This document shows, piece after piece, positions 1 through 5,563 of a stretch of DNA of 6,999 nt. The DNA comes from Rhodothermaceae bacterium (GTDB lineage: Bacteria; Bacteroidota; Rhodothermia; Rhodothermales; JAHEMB01). The translations under genes were made by a program, and so were the position numbers. The notes beneath the pieces are model-generated. The model worked only from the letters and a program-made list of their open reading frames with translations. It searched no databases and was not told the DNA's origin. How positions within the stretch are numbered: position 1 is the stretch's first letter; every line of letters starts with the position of its first letter. The DNA lies in NCBI GenBank assembly GCA_024643915.1, contig JAHEMB010000184.1:1-6999 (forward strand), read 5' to 3'.

Positions 1-170
1 GCGGCTCTCTGCACACCCGTCGGCTTGAAACCAACGAGGGCGCATAGGGTCAGCGTAAGCCCACCGAGCAGCAGAACCGGAGCGTAGCCGATTAGGAATT
101 CGATGGTGCTGAGCAGCAGTCCTTCGATTTCGTAGCCGAAGCGGATGACTTCGGCGGGAAGGTCGTTCAT
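1..170 (-). CDS. Partial small membrane protein, N-terminal 56 residues (runs off left edge)
   Basis: Reading the minus strand from the ATG at 170-168 gives an open frame to the window edge. It begins MNDLPAEVIRFGYEIEGLLL. Roughly residues 25-49 are a strongly hydrophobic stretch rich in Leu, Gly and Val that looks like one transmembrane helix, preceded by an acidic, amphipathic N-terminus with no cleavable signal-peptide pattern. The start is well supported by a perfect AGGAGG at 182-177, six bases ahead of the ATG. Codons are GC-rich at the third position, like the other genes here. I do not recognise the family from this fragment. An inner-membrane protein with a short cytoplasmic or periplasmic N-terminus is the most that can be said. 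It is divergent from the membrane-protein gene at 515, across a 344-bp gap. Confidence 0.7.
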   Translation of the reverse strand, partial: MNDLPAEVIRFGYEIEGLLLSTIEFLIGYAPVLLLGGLTLTLCALVGFKPTGVQRA

Positions 171-176
171 CGCGTG

Positions 177-182
177 CCTCCT
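177..182 (-). promoter_or_regulatory. Strong Shine-Dalgarno site of the left-edge membrane protein
   Basis: The minus strand reads AGGAGG here, six bases before the ATG at 170-168. It is the best ribosome-binding site in the window and decides the start of a gene that is otherwise only a fragment. Confidence 0.7.
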
Positions 183-222
183 AAAGAAACGTTATCCTGT
201 AGAAAAACGAAAGAGGGGCGGA

Positions 223-260
223 TAAAAAATCCTGCCCCCCTTGATGCCGTAATCAACAGG
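223..260 (-). other. Possible hairpin plus U-tract in the leader of the left-edge gene
   Basis: On the minus strand CCTGTTGAT pairs with ATCAA...CAGG, with a six-base loop and a one-sided GGGGGG bulge, followed by ATTTTTTA. This is terminator- or attenuator-like, but the bulge makes the stem imperfect. It would sit about 55 bases upstream of the start of the left-edge gene, so if real it could stop transcription before that gene. It could also be chance structure. Confidence 0.25.
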
Positions 261-400
261 GAAAAGAGGCTGCTCCGGCTCACCCCTCTGCTCCTGAACA
301 GGGCGATAGTTTCTGAATTCGCCTGCGGGTGATTGACATTCCCGAAGCAACTTCCGTTATTCGCAGAGAGGCGGAAGAATTGAGTGGGGTACCCTGTCTC

Positions 401-408
401 TATAATTG
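401..408 (+). promoter_or_regulatory. Possible -10/-7 promoter element for the 526-residue membrane protein
   Basis: TATAATTG matches the sigma-70 -10 box TATAAT exactly and the Bacteroidota -7 motif TAnnTTTG with one mismatch. It lies 106 bases before the ATG at 515. A TTGAGT at 380-385 could be the upstream element, but with 15 bp spacing it is not optimal. No other good candidate is seen closer to the gene. Confidence 0.3.
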
Positions 409-514
409 AATGATTGACGTCTTCAGAAAACAGCCTATGAGGACGGGCCGCGGGCAGGAATAGCAACCGTTTTACGACAAGCATTTACTCTCCTCACATG
501 AATCGGAGAACCCC

Positions 515-2095
515 ATGTTCGGCTCAGAAGCGCTGGAAATCGGCATCGGTCTCATTTTCGTTTACCTGCTGCTCAGCCTCGCCTGCACCGCTTTTACCGA
601 GGTGGTCTCCGCCTCGATCAAGCTGCGGGCCGGCGTCCTTCGCGACGGAATTTTTAACATGTTGAGCGAAAAGCGATACACGGTGTGGGAGAAATTATGG
701 CCCTTCGCCAAGAAGCGGCTCTCGAAAAAGCTGGATGAAGCGCACGATCTGGGGGAAGCGTTCTACAGCCATCCGCTCATTCGCACGCTCTATTCGAAGG
801 GGCATGGGCCTTCGTACATCCCGGCCCGCACTTTCGCTCTCGTCATGCTGGACCTCATCAACGAAAAAACATCCCCCGGACAATCGCTGTATGCCGTATC
901 CACCGAGAAAGGAGGCCCATCGGGGTTGGAGAGGATCCGCACTTTTCTGACGGATCGCCCCCAGGCTGCAGCCTCCCCGGATGCCCCGGCCCCAGCCGAC
1001 AAAAAGGCCACGCTCCAACCAGACACAGAAACAGATTTCGAGCGCCTTCGCCAAACGCTGTCTCTCCTCCTGGCGGAAGCCGAACAGGATATGCTTCTGG
1101 GCAGCAGCGTCTCCTCTTCAGGGCTGGCCCGCCTGACTTTGGAAGAAGTAGAGCAGTTCAAAAGCGTAAGGGAGGTGATGCAGGCAGCCGAGGTGGATCT
1201 GGTCCTGCTGCGAGAAAAGATCGAGGTGTGGTACGAGAACACGATGGACCGCGTCTCAGGCTGGTACAAGCGGTGGACGAAAGCCGTGGCTTTCATCGTT
1301 GCCGTGCTCATCGCTTTCGTCACCAATGCCGACACGTTCGAGATCACGCGTTTCCTCTCGACCAACGATTCCGTGCGGCAGGCCCTCGTGCAGCAGGCCG
1401 ATGCCTACGTCGCCCGTGCCGCCGCTGACACCACCGATGGCACCGCCGGCAATGCTGCTGCGCCAGCCGACACCTCCACCGTAAACGCCGCCCCAGCCGA
1501 CTCCCTGGCGATTGTCCTGGCCCAGGCCCGCGCCGCCCGCCAGCGCCTCGACAGCACCATGACGGCGCTTCAGGCTTCCGGCCTCCCCCTCGGCTGGCAA
1601 CCGGGCCAGCCTCGTGCCTGGCGGCGTGCCTTCATCGGGGCCAGCCCTTTCGAGAACGAGCAGGAGAAAGCCCTCACGCTGATCGCCTCCCTCAGTGATT
1701 CCCTCGGCAACACCCCTCCCCTGGCGAGGATGGCCAGCACGCTGCAAGACCTGACCCTCGAAAACGCTGCGACCAGAGGGCGCGCGGCGCTTGCCCTGCT
1801 TGATCAAGTGCGCCCTCAACCGCCAGGCTCGTTCAGCGAACCGGTTCGCAAGAATATCAGGACGCTGCGCAAGCAACTCACGCGTCTTTCCAATACCCCT
1901 GCGAAAGTGCCCCCGCCCTGGACGAAGCTCTTCGGCCTGATCGCCACGGCCCTGGCCCTGACGCTGGGCGCGCCGTTCTGGTTCGACATGCTCAACAAGA
2001 TCGTCTCCATCCGCTCCTCCGGCAAATCGACTGAGGAGAAGGCGAAAGCGCCGGAGGCGCCGGCCAAGCGACCCGAGATGGTGCCGCCGCAGTAA
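515..2095 (+). CDS. Conserved uncharacterised three-helix membrane protein, 526 aa
   Basis: The start at 515 has GGAG at 505-508, six bases upstream. Helix 1 is at about residues 6-27 (IGLIFVYLLLSLACTAFTEV region), helix 2 at about 256-270 and helix 3 at about 471-490. Between helices 1 and 2 lies a roughly 230-residue soluble part containing HPLI (86-89), PSYIPARTFA (99-108) and a charged, probably helical stretch ending in MDRVSGWYKR (244-253). After helix 2 comes NADT (271-274), then an Ala/Pro/Thr-rich low-complexity spacer (about 298-330). After helix 3 comes LGAPFWFDMLNK (484-495), then a charged Lys/Glu/Pro tail. From memory of the family, the PSYIPARTFA, MDRVSGWYKR, NxDT and LGAPFWFD blocks recur in uncharacterised bacterial membrane proteins. 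That is recall, not a search. There is no enzyme signature and no function can be assigned. The gene stands alone and ends 8 bp from convergent ruvA. Confidence 0.88.
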   Translation: MFGSEALEIGIGLIFVYLLLSLACTAFTEVVSASIKLRAGVLRDGIFNMLSEKRYTVWEKLWPFAKKRLSKKLDEAHDLGEAFYSHPLIRTLYSKGHGPSYIPARTFALVMLDLINEKTSPGQSLYAVSTEKGGPSGLERIRTFLTDRPQAAASPDAPAPADKKATLQPDTETDFERLRQTLSLLLAEAEQDMLLGSSVSSSGLARLTLEEVEQFKSVREVMQAAEVDLVLLREKIEVWYENTMDRVSGWYKRWTKAVAFIVAVLIAFVTNADTFEITRFLSTNDSVRQALVQQADAYVARAAADTTDGTAGNAAAPADTSTVNAAPADSLAIVLAQARAARQRLDSTMTALQASGLPLGWQPGQPRAWRRAFIGASPFENEQEKALTLIASLSDSLGNTPPLARMASTLQDLTLENAATRGRAALALLDQVRPQPPGSFSEPVRKNIRTLRKQLTRLSNTPAKVPPPWTKLFGLIATALALTLGAPFWFDMLNKIVSIRSSGKSTEEKAKAPEAPAKRPEMVPPQ

Positions 2096-2103
2096 GGGCG
2101 GGG

Positions 2104-2709
2104 CTACCGCTCGCGCAGGGCCAGGCGCACCAGTTCGTCGGCGCTCTGGAGGCCGGGGTTGTCGCGCAGCACTTTGCGCAGGCTCCGCTCGCCGACGGCC
2201 CGGCTCAGGCCGAGCGACTCGAGGGCGGCCAGGGCGTCGGCGCGAGCTGCGGCGCGGGCGTCGGAGCCACCGCTGAGGGGGGAGGCGCCGGCTTCGAGCA
2301 GGTCGAGCGAGGCCAGCCGGTCGCGCAACTCGATGATGAGGCGCTCGGCCGTTTTGCGGCCCACGCCAGGGATGCTGGTGAGGAAGGCGGCATCGCCGTC
2401 GAGGACACGGTCGCGCAGCTCGGCGGGGCGCATGGCGGAGAGCGCCGCCAGGGCCAGCTTCGGCCCTACCCCCGAGACGCCCAGCATCACCTCGAACGTG
2501 GCGCGCTCGGCCTCGGCCGCGAAACCAAAAAGTGTGTGTGCGTCCTCGCGGACGTGGTAATGGGTGTAGAGCTTGATGGCCTCGCCCACCCCCGGCAACA
2601 TCTCGAACGTCGAAGTCGGAATCAGCACGCGGTAGCCAATCCCTTGCACCTCTACCAGCGCCGCCGTCGGCTTCTTCTCGATGAGCTTCCCGGAAACGTA
2701 CGCAATCAT
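2104..2709 (-). CDS. ruvA: Holliday junction branch-migration complex subunit RuvA
   Basis: RuvA binds four-way DNA junctions as a tetramer and loads the RuvB motor for branch migration in recombinational repair. The 201-residue product has the normal family length. Residues 1-63 form the OB-fold domain (MIAYVSGKLIEKKPT start, VREDAHTLFGF at 53-63). Residues 70-130 carry the two helix-hairpin-helix DNA-binding motifs, LGVSGVGPKLA (76-86) and TSIPGVGRKTA (111-121). A Gly/Ala-rich flexible linker follows (about 139-155), then the C-terminal RuvB-contacting domain with ALAALESLGLSR (159-170). The KLxEKxPT and REDAHTLFGF blocks look Bacteroidota-like. The ATG at 2709 has AGGAAG about six bases upstream. 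A TATCTTGC at 2748-2741 could be its -7 element. nadE lies upstream on the same strand across 153 bp; neither ruvB nor ruvC is adjacent. Confidence 0.97.
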   Translation of the reverse strand: MIAYVSGKLIEKKPTAALVEVQGIGYRVLIPTSTFEMLPGVGEAIKLYTHYHVREDAHTLFGFAAEAERATFEVMLGVSGVGPKLALAALSAMRPAELRDRVLDGDAAFLTSIPGVGRKTAERLIIELRDRLASLDLLEAGASPLSGGSDARAAARADALAALESLGLSRAVGERSLRKVLRDNPGLQSADELVRLALRER

Positions 2710-2740
2710 ACTGTTCTTCCTGCTGCTTTCAACGAACCGC

Positions 2741-2748
2741 GCAAGATA
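2741..2748 (-). promoter_or_regulatory. Possible -7 promoter element of ruvA
   Basis: The minus strand reads TATCTTGC, a near match to TAnnTTTG, 31 bases before the ruvA ATG. No TTG/TTTG -33 element is evident at the expected distance upstream. It would let ruvA be transcribed independently of nadE, in keeping with the repeat structure between the two genes. Confidence 0.3.
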
Positions 2749-2783
2749 CGGCTGCCGGGTGCCGACGTGGTGGCACTACCTTT

Positions 2784-2862
2784 GAATCGAGGAATCGAAG
2801 AAACGACGAGAGATGTAAGCAAAAACCCACCTCGATTCTTTGTCTTTTCGATTCCTCGATTC
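2784..2862. repeat. Perfect 16-bp inverted repeat made of GAATCGA heptamers, between nadE and ruvA
   Basis: GAATCGAGGAATCGAA at 2784-2799 is matched by its exact reverse complement at 2847-2862, with a 47-bp spacer. Each arm is itself two copies of a heptamer: GAATCGA at 2784-2790 and 2792-2798, and TCGATTC at 2848-2854 and 2856-2862. A fifth copy, TCGATTC, lies in the spacer at 2832-2838. The right arm directly abuts the nadE stop codon (2865-2863), so the structure is the first thing in the nadE 3' untranslated RNA. It could fold as a long stem that protects or ends the nadE transcript, but no U tract follows, so it is not a classical intrinsic terminator. It could equally be a dispersed repeat of the REP or miniature-element kind. 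Confidence 0.8.
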
Positions 2863-4560
2863 CTATTCGTGCAGCGCCGCCTCGGTGTGTTCGGCAATCT
2901 CGCGGACGACATCGCGGTTCCAGCGCATGACGATGGGCAGGCGCCGGCCGATGCCGAACGCCTTCAGGCTCACGCGCAGGCCGGGCGGGGCCTGCCGCCG
3001 CTTGTACTCGTTGCGATCCACGCTCCGGAGAATGCCGTGGACGAACGCGCGCTCGTAGCCCGTCGCCGCCACGATGGCGTCGAGCTCCATCTGGTCCTCG
3101 ATGTAGTGGCGCAGGATTTGGTCGAGGACGGGGTAGGGCGGCAGAGAATCCTCATCCTTCTGGTCGGGCCGCAGTTCCGCCGAGGGCGGCTTGGTGATGG
3201 TGTTTTCGGGAATGACCGCCCGCCCGGCCCGCCGGTTGATGTAGTGGGCCAGTTCGTAGACCTGCGTTTTGTAGACGTCCGACAGGACGGCCACGCCGCC
3301 GTTGGTGTCGCCGTAGAGGGTGACATAACCCACGGCCATCTCGCTCTTGTTGCCGGTCGAGAGGAGCAGGTAATCGAACTTGTTGGAAAGCGCCATGAGC
3401 GTCAGGCCGCGCGACCGGCTCTGCACGTTCTCCTCCGCTACGCCCGGCTGCGTCCCCGCGAACGCGTCTTCCAGCATCCCCCCGAAAGCCTCCATGGCCG
3501 GTACGATCGGAATCTCGTGGAAAGCGATCCCCAGGTTTTCAGCCAGTACGCGCGAGTCTTCCACCGAGCCCGAAGAGGAATACTTCGAGGGCATCGTCAC
3601 GCCCACCACCTTCGCCGGCCCCAGTGCCTCAGCGGCGAGGGCGCAGGTGACGGCGGAGTCAATACCGCCGGAGAGGCCAAGGATGGCTTTGGTGAAAACG
3701 GGCGTCTTACTAAAATAATCGCGGATGCCAAGAACGAGGGCGTCGTGCAGGTCCTCAATGTCGTCGTGGCGGACGGGGCAGGGCGCGGTGTCGTGCTCCC
3801 AGTCCCAGATCATCAGATGCTCCTCGAACGAGGGCGCACAGCACAGCCGCGTGCCGTCGGCAGCGTGGACACGGCTGTCGCCGTCGAAGATAATCTCGGT
3901 GTTGGCACCGACCGTGTTGACGAGAACGAACGGCAGGCCGTGCTCCCGGCAGATCTCGCGCAGGATGGCGTTGCGGCGGTCGTGCTTGCCGAGGGAGAAG
4001 GGCGAGGCGCTGATGTTGATGAAAATGTCCGCGCCGAGGGCCGCCAACTCGTCGATGGGGTTTTCGTCGTAGAGGTGGTAGGGGGCCTGCTCCTCGTTGT
4101 TCCACATGTCTTCGCAGACGTGCAGCCCCCACCGCACACCCCGCCACTCGACGATGTGCCGCTCGGGCGAGGGCTCGAAGTAGCGGTACTCGTCGAAGAC
4201 ATCGTAGGTGGGCAGGAGCGTCTTCCGCACCACGCCCACCTGCCGCCCGCCTTCCAGCAAGAGGGCCGCGTTGAAGAGCCGCTTGCCGATGGGGCCTTCA
4301 TTCAGAATGGGCGCTCCGATGATGAGGCCCATCTCGGGCGGAGCGTGCGCCGCGATCCACGCCACCGTGTGCTGCACGGCCTCGATGAAGAACCCGTTTT
4401 CGAGCAGGTCGAGGGGCGGGTAACCCGTCACGCACAGCTCGGGGAAGACGGCGAGGTCGGCGCCCTTTGCGTGGGCTTCCTTCGCGAAGTCCACGATCTT
4501 CTTGCTGTTGCCGCGCAGGTCGCCGACGGTGGGATTGATCTGAGCCAGGGCGATCTTCAT
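2863..4560 (-). CDS. nadE: Glutamine-dependent NAD+ synthetase
   Basis: NadE catalyses the last step of NAD+ synthesis: ATP-dependent amidation of nicotinate adenine dinucleotide, using ammonia released from glutamine. The 565-residue product has the two-domain layout. Residues 1 to about 265 are a nitrilase-type glutaminase with its triad visible: Glu41 (FPEL), Lys113 (RKTLLP) and Cys149 (HVCEDMW). Residues about 270-565 are the synthetase domain, with the ATP-binding P-loop LSGGIDSA (296-303) and the STGNKSE block (401-407). Length fits the shorter bacterial glutamine-dependent form rather than the roughly 680-residue mycobacterial one. I chose the ATG at 4560 because MKIALAQINPTVGD is the typical nitrilase-domain beginning. 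A GTG at 4623 would add 21 unrelated residues. No Shine-Dalgarno precedes the ATG. ruvA lies downstream after a repeat, and the dinB-like gene is divergent. Confidence 0.96.
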   Translation of the reverse strand: MKIALAQINPTVGDLRGNSKKIVDFAKEAHAKGADLAVFPELCVTGYPPLDLLENGFFIEAVQHTVAWIAAHAPPEMGLIIGAPILNEGPIGKRLFNAALLLEGGRQVGVVRKTLLPTYDVFDEYRYFEPSPERHIVEWRGVRWGLHVCEDMWNNEEQAPYHLYDENPIDELAALGADIFINISASPFSLGKHDRRNAILREICREHGLPFVLVNTVGANTEIIFDGDSRVHAADGTRLCCAPSFEEHLMIWDWEHDTAPCPVRHDDIEDLHDALVLGIRDYFSKTPVFTKAILGLSGGIDSAVTCALAAEALGPAKVVGVTMPSKYSSSGSVEDSRVLAENLGIAFHEIPIVPAMEAFGGMLEDAFAGTQPGVAEENVQSRSRGLTLMALSNKFDYLLLSTGNKSEMAVGYVTLYGDTNGGVAVLSDVYKTQVYELAHYINRRAGRAVIPENTITKPPSAELRPDQKDEDSLPPYPVLDQILRHYIEDQMELDAIVAATGYERAFVHGILRSVDRNEYKRRQAPPGLRVSLKAFGIGRRLPIVMRWNRDVVREIAEHTEAALHE

Positions 4561-4565
4561 AAAGA

Positions 4566-4592
4566 GGTTGTCGGTTGGCCGGTTGTCGGTTG
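4566..4592. repeat. Tandem 12-bp direct repeat GGTTGTCGGTTG next to the nadE start
   Basis: GGTTGTCGGTTG occurs at 4566-4577 and again at 4581-4592, separated by GCC. At a finer scale this is GGTTG four times, joined by TC, GCC and TC. It lies 6-32 bases upstream of the nadE ATG, in its expected 5' leader, where a Shine-Dalgarno would normally be and is absent. It could be a regulator-binding site, a translation-affecting leader or a simple-sequence repeat. Confidence 0.75.
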
Positions 4593-4783
4593 CTCCTTCA
4601 GACACGCCGCGTCCGCCTCGCACGTTCCTCCACCGGAAATGCCGGGACGGCGCCTACAACGCTCTCTCCCACCCTCCGAAGCGCGTATATTCCGAGAAGA
4701 CCTGCGCCTCGGACCCCCATGGTGCAACCCGGCGCGGCGAACTTCGCAAGAGGGAGCCGGTTTTCTCCCACAACCAAGCGTGC

Positions 4784-4789
4784 GAGGAA
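4784..4789 (+). promoter_or_regulatory. Shine-Dalgarno site fixing the DinB-family start
   Basis: GAGGAA lies four bases before the ATG at 4794. It is the reason to prefer that start over the upstream ATG at 4719, which has only a weak GGA ahead of it. Confidence 0.6.
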
Positions 4790-4793
4790 CGAT

Positions 4794-5387
4794 ATGACGA
4801 CCGACCTGAATCACACCTCTACCGTTGCGCATCCCCACCTGCAAGAACTCCTGGGTGATGTGGCCCGTGCCAATGAAGGAGTAGCGGATCTGAAAACGCT
4901 CTCCAAAAAGCAACTCGCCTGGAAGCCGGCGCCGGACGTGTGGAACGTGCTCGAATGCATTGAGCACCTCCGCATCACCGGGGCGCAGTATCACGACCGT
5001 ATCGAAGACGCCATCGAACGCTCTGAAGCGAAGGGCCGCCGCAGCGACGAGACGGTGCGGCCCGGCCTCGTGGGGCGGTTCTTCATCAAAGCGGTCAGCC
5101 CCGAGACGCCGCGCAAGGTCAAGACGCTCAAGCCGTTCCAGCCGGCCGCCGGGGCCACCGACGACGTAACAATCCTCGACCGTTTCCTCGACCAGCAGAC
5201 CGAGTTCGAGACCCTTCTCCGCCACGCCGATGGCCTCGACCTCAACGGCGAGAAGCTCACCTCGCCTGCCTCGTTCCTCATCCGCTTCACCATCGGCGAG
5301 GCACTCACGATGCTCGCCAAGCACCAGCTCCGGCACCTCCAGCAGGCCCAGCGCCTCCGGCAGCACCCCGGCTTCCCCGGCTCGTAG
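4794..5387 (+). CDS. DinB-family putative metal-dependent enzyme, 197 aa
   Basis: DinB/YfiT-like proteins are four-helix bundles that hold a divalent metal through three histidines. Members include thiol-dependent S-transferases (bacillithiol or mycothiol users) and many proteins of unknown substrate. The signature is clear. LSKKQLAWKPAPDVWNVLECIEHLR (residues 36-60) has the family's WKP...W..lE...HL pattern. A second His pair, HQLRH (177-181), lies in the last helix, so the presumed metal triad His58, His177 and His181 is complete. The middle (about 85-120) is a Pro/Lys-rich loop. The start at 4794 follows GAGGAA at 4784-4789, and the domain begins soon after. The frame stays open upstream to 4575, and ATG 4719 is an alternative, but the extra residues look like non-domain, Arg/Pro-rich sequence. 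The gene is divergent from nadE; the substrate cannot be told from context. Confidence 0.88.
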   Translation: MTTDLNHTSTVAHPHLQELLGDVARANEGVADLKTLSKKQLAWKPAPDVWNVLECIEHLRITGAQYHDRIEDAIERSEAKGRRSDETVRPGLVGRFFIKAVSPETPRKVKTLKPFQPAAGATDDVTILDRFLDQQTEFETLLRHADGLDLNGEKLTSPASFLIRFTIGEALTMLAKHQLRHLQQAQRLRQHPGFPGS

Positions 5388-5563
5388 CGGCAACAGCGTG
5401 TTCTGCGCGTCGAGGGTGGGCGCCATGGGTCAAGGCGCGTCGCTCCGTATTTCGCACGTTCGTAACTGTTTCTCCGCACCAAACTGTAAATCAGCGTAAA
5501 CAAATCGCAAAGTCCGTCGTGTATCGGCCCTGAGGGAATCAGCCGATTGTTATCTTTGCGCTC
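5388..5563. other. Gap between the DinB-family gene and the HD gene
   Basis: This 176-bp gap holds a small hairpin candidate 33 bases after the stop (GCGCC at 5420-5424, GGCGC at 5434-5438). It has no T run, so it is at best a weak end signal. The distal half is markedly A/T-richer than the flanking genes, as expected of a promoter region, and ends in the TATCTTTG element at 5551-5558. On the minus strand there is also a TACAGTTTG within the AT-rich part, but no gene lies downstream of it. Confidence 0.45.
5551..5558 (+). promoter_or_regulatory. Bacteroidota-type -7 promoter element of the HD gene
   Basis: TATCTTTG is an exact match to the TAnnTTTG -7 consensus used by the Bacteroidota primary sigma factor. 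Only five bases (CGCTC) separate it from the ATG at 5564, so transcription would begin at or within a base or two of the start codon. There is no Shine-Dalgarno, in keeping with a leaderless or nearly leaderless mRNA. I cannot see a good TTTG/TTG -33 element about 19-21 bp upstream, which lowers confidence. Confidence 0.55.

Larger units (their letters stand above)
171..514. other. Divergent intergenic region, no convincing gene
   Basis: This 344-bp gap separates two divergently read membrane-protein genes and is visibly less GC-rich than its flanks. It must hold the promoters of both. Towards the right-hand gene there is a TATAATTG at 401-408, close to both the sigma-70 -10 box and the Bacteroidota TAnnTTTG element. 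A TTGAGT lies at 380-385, but the 15-bp spacing is short, so this is weak. The 8-mer TGATTGAC occurs twice (330-337 and 411-418). A hairpin followed by a T run lies on the minus strand at 223-260. A minus-strand frame of 105 codons crosses the gap but has atypical codon use, and I do not call it a gene. Confidence 0.5.
4561..4793. other. Divergent gap between nadE and the DinB-family gene
   Basis: This 233-bp gap must hold the promoters of nadE (minus) and the DinB-family gene (plus). It contains the GGTTGTCGGTTG direct repeat immediately before nadE. TATATTCC at 4686-4693 is a partial match to TAnnTTTG reading towards the plus-strand gene, but about 100 bases from its preferred start. No RNA gene or convincing terminator is seen. 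Confidence 0.45.

Noticed and set aside
790..1876. Minus-strand frames of 191 and 206 codons within the 526-residue gene
   Set aside because: They are antisense to a gene with a good Shine-Dalgarno, membrane helices and conserved blocks. Their products are low-complexity Gly/Arg/Ser-rich sequence.
2048..2060. GCGCC-GGA-GGCGC hairpin near the end of the 526-residue gene
   Set aside because: It is a five-pair stem inside coding sequence with no T run, so it is likely a by-product of GC-rich Ala/Glu/Pro codons rather than a terminator.
4561..4623. N-terminal extension of nadE to a GTG at 4623
   Set aside because: The added 21 residues translate the GGTTG repeat region and resemble nothing in NadE, whereas MKIALAQ at the ATG is the usual beginning of the glutaminase domain.
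4575..4793. N-terminal extension of the DinB-family protein, up to 73 extra residues
   Set aside because: The extra residues are Arg/Pro/Ser-rich with no family match, and a good Shine-Dalgarno (4784-4789) directly precedes the ATG at 4794.
2536..4797. Plus-strand open frame of 753 codons
   Set aside because: It lies opposite nadE and part of ruvA, whose catalytic and DNA-binding motifs are intact on the minus strand. The translated product is Val/Asp/Gly/Arg-rich without any domain, as expected for the reverse of a GC-rich gene.
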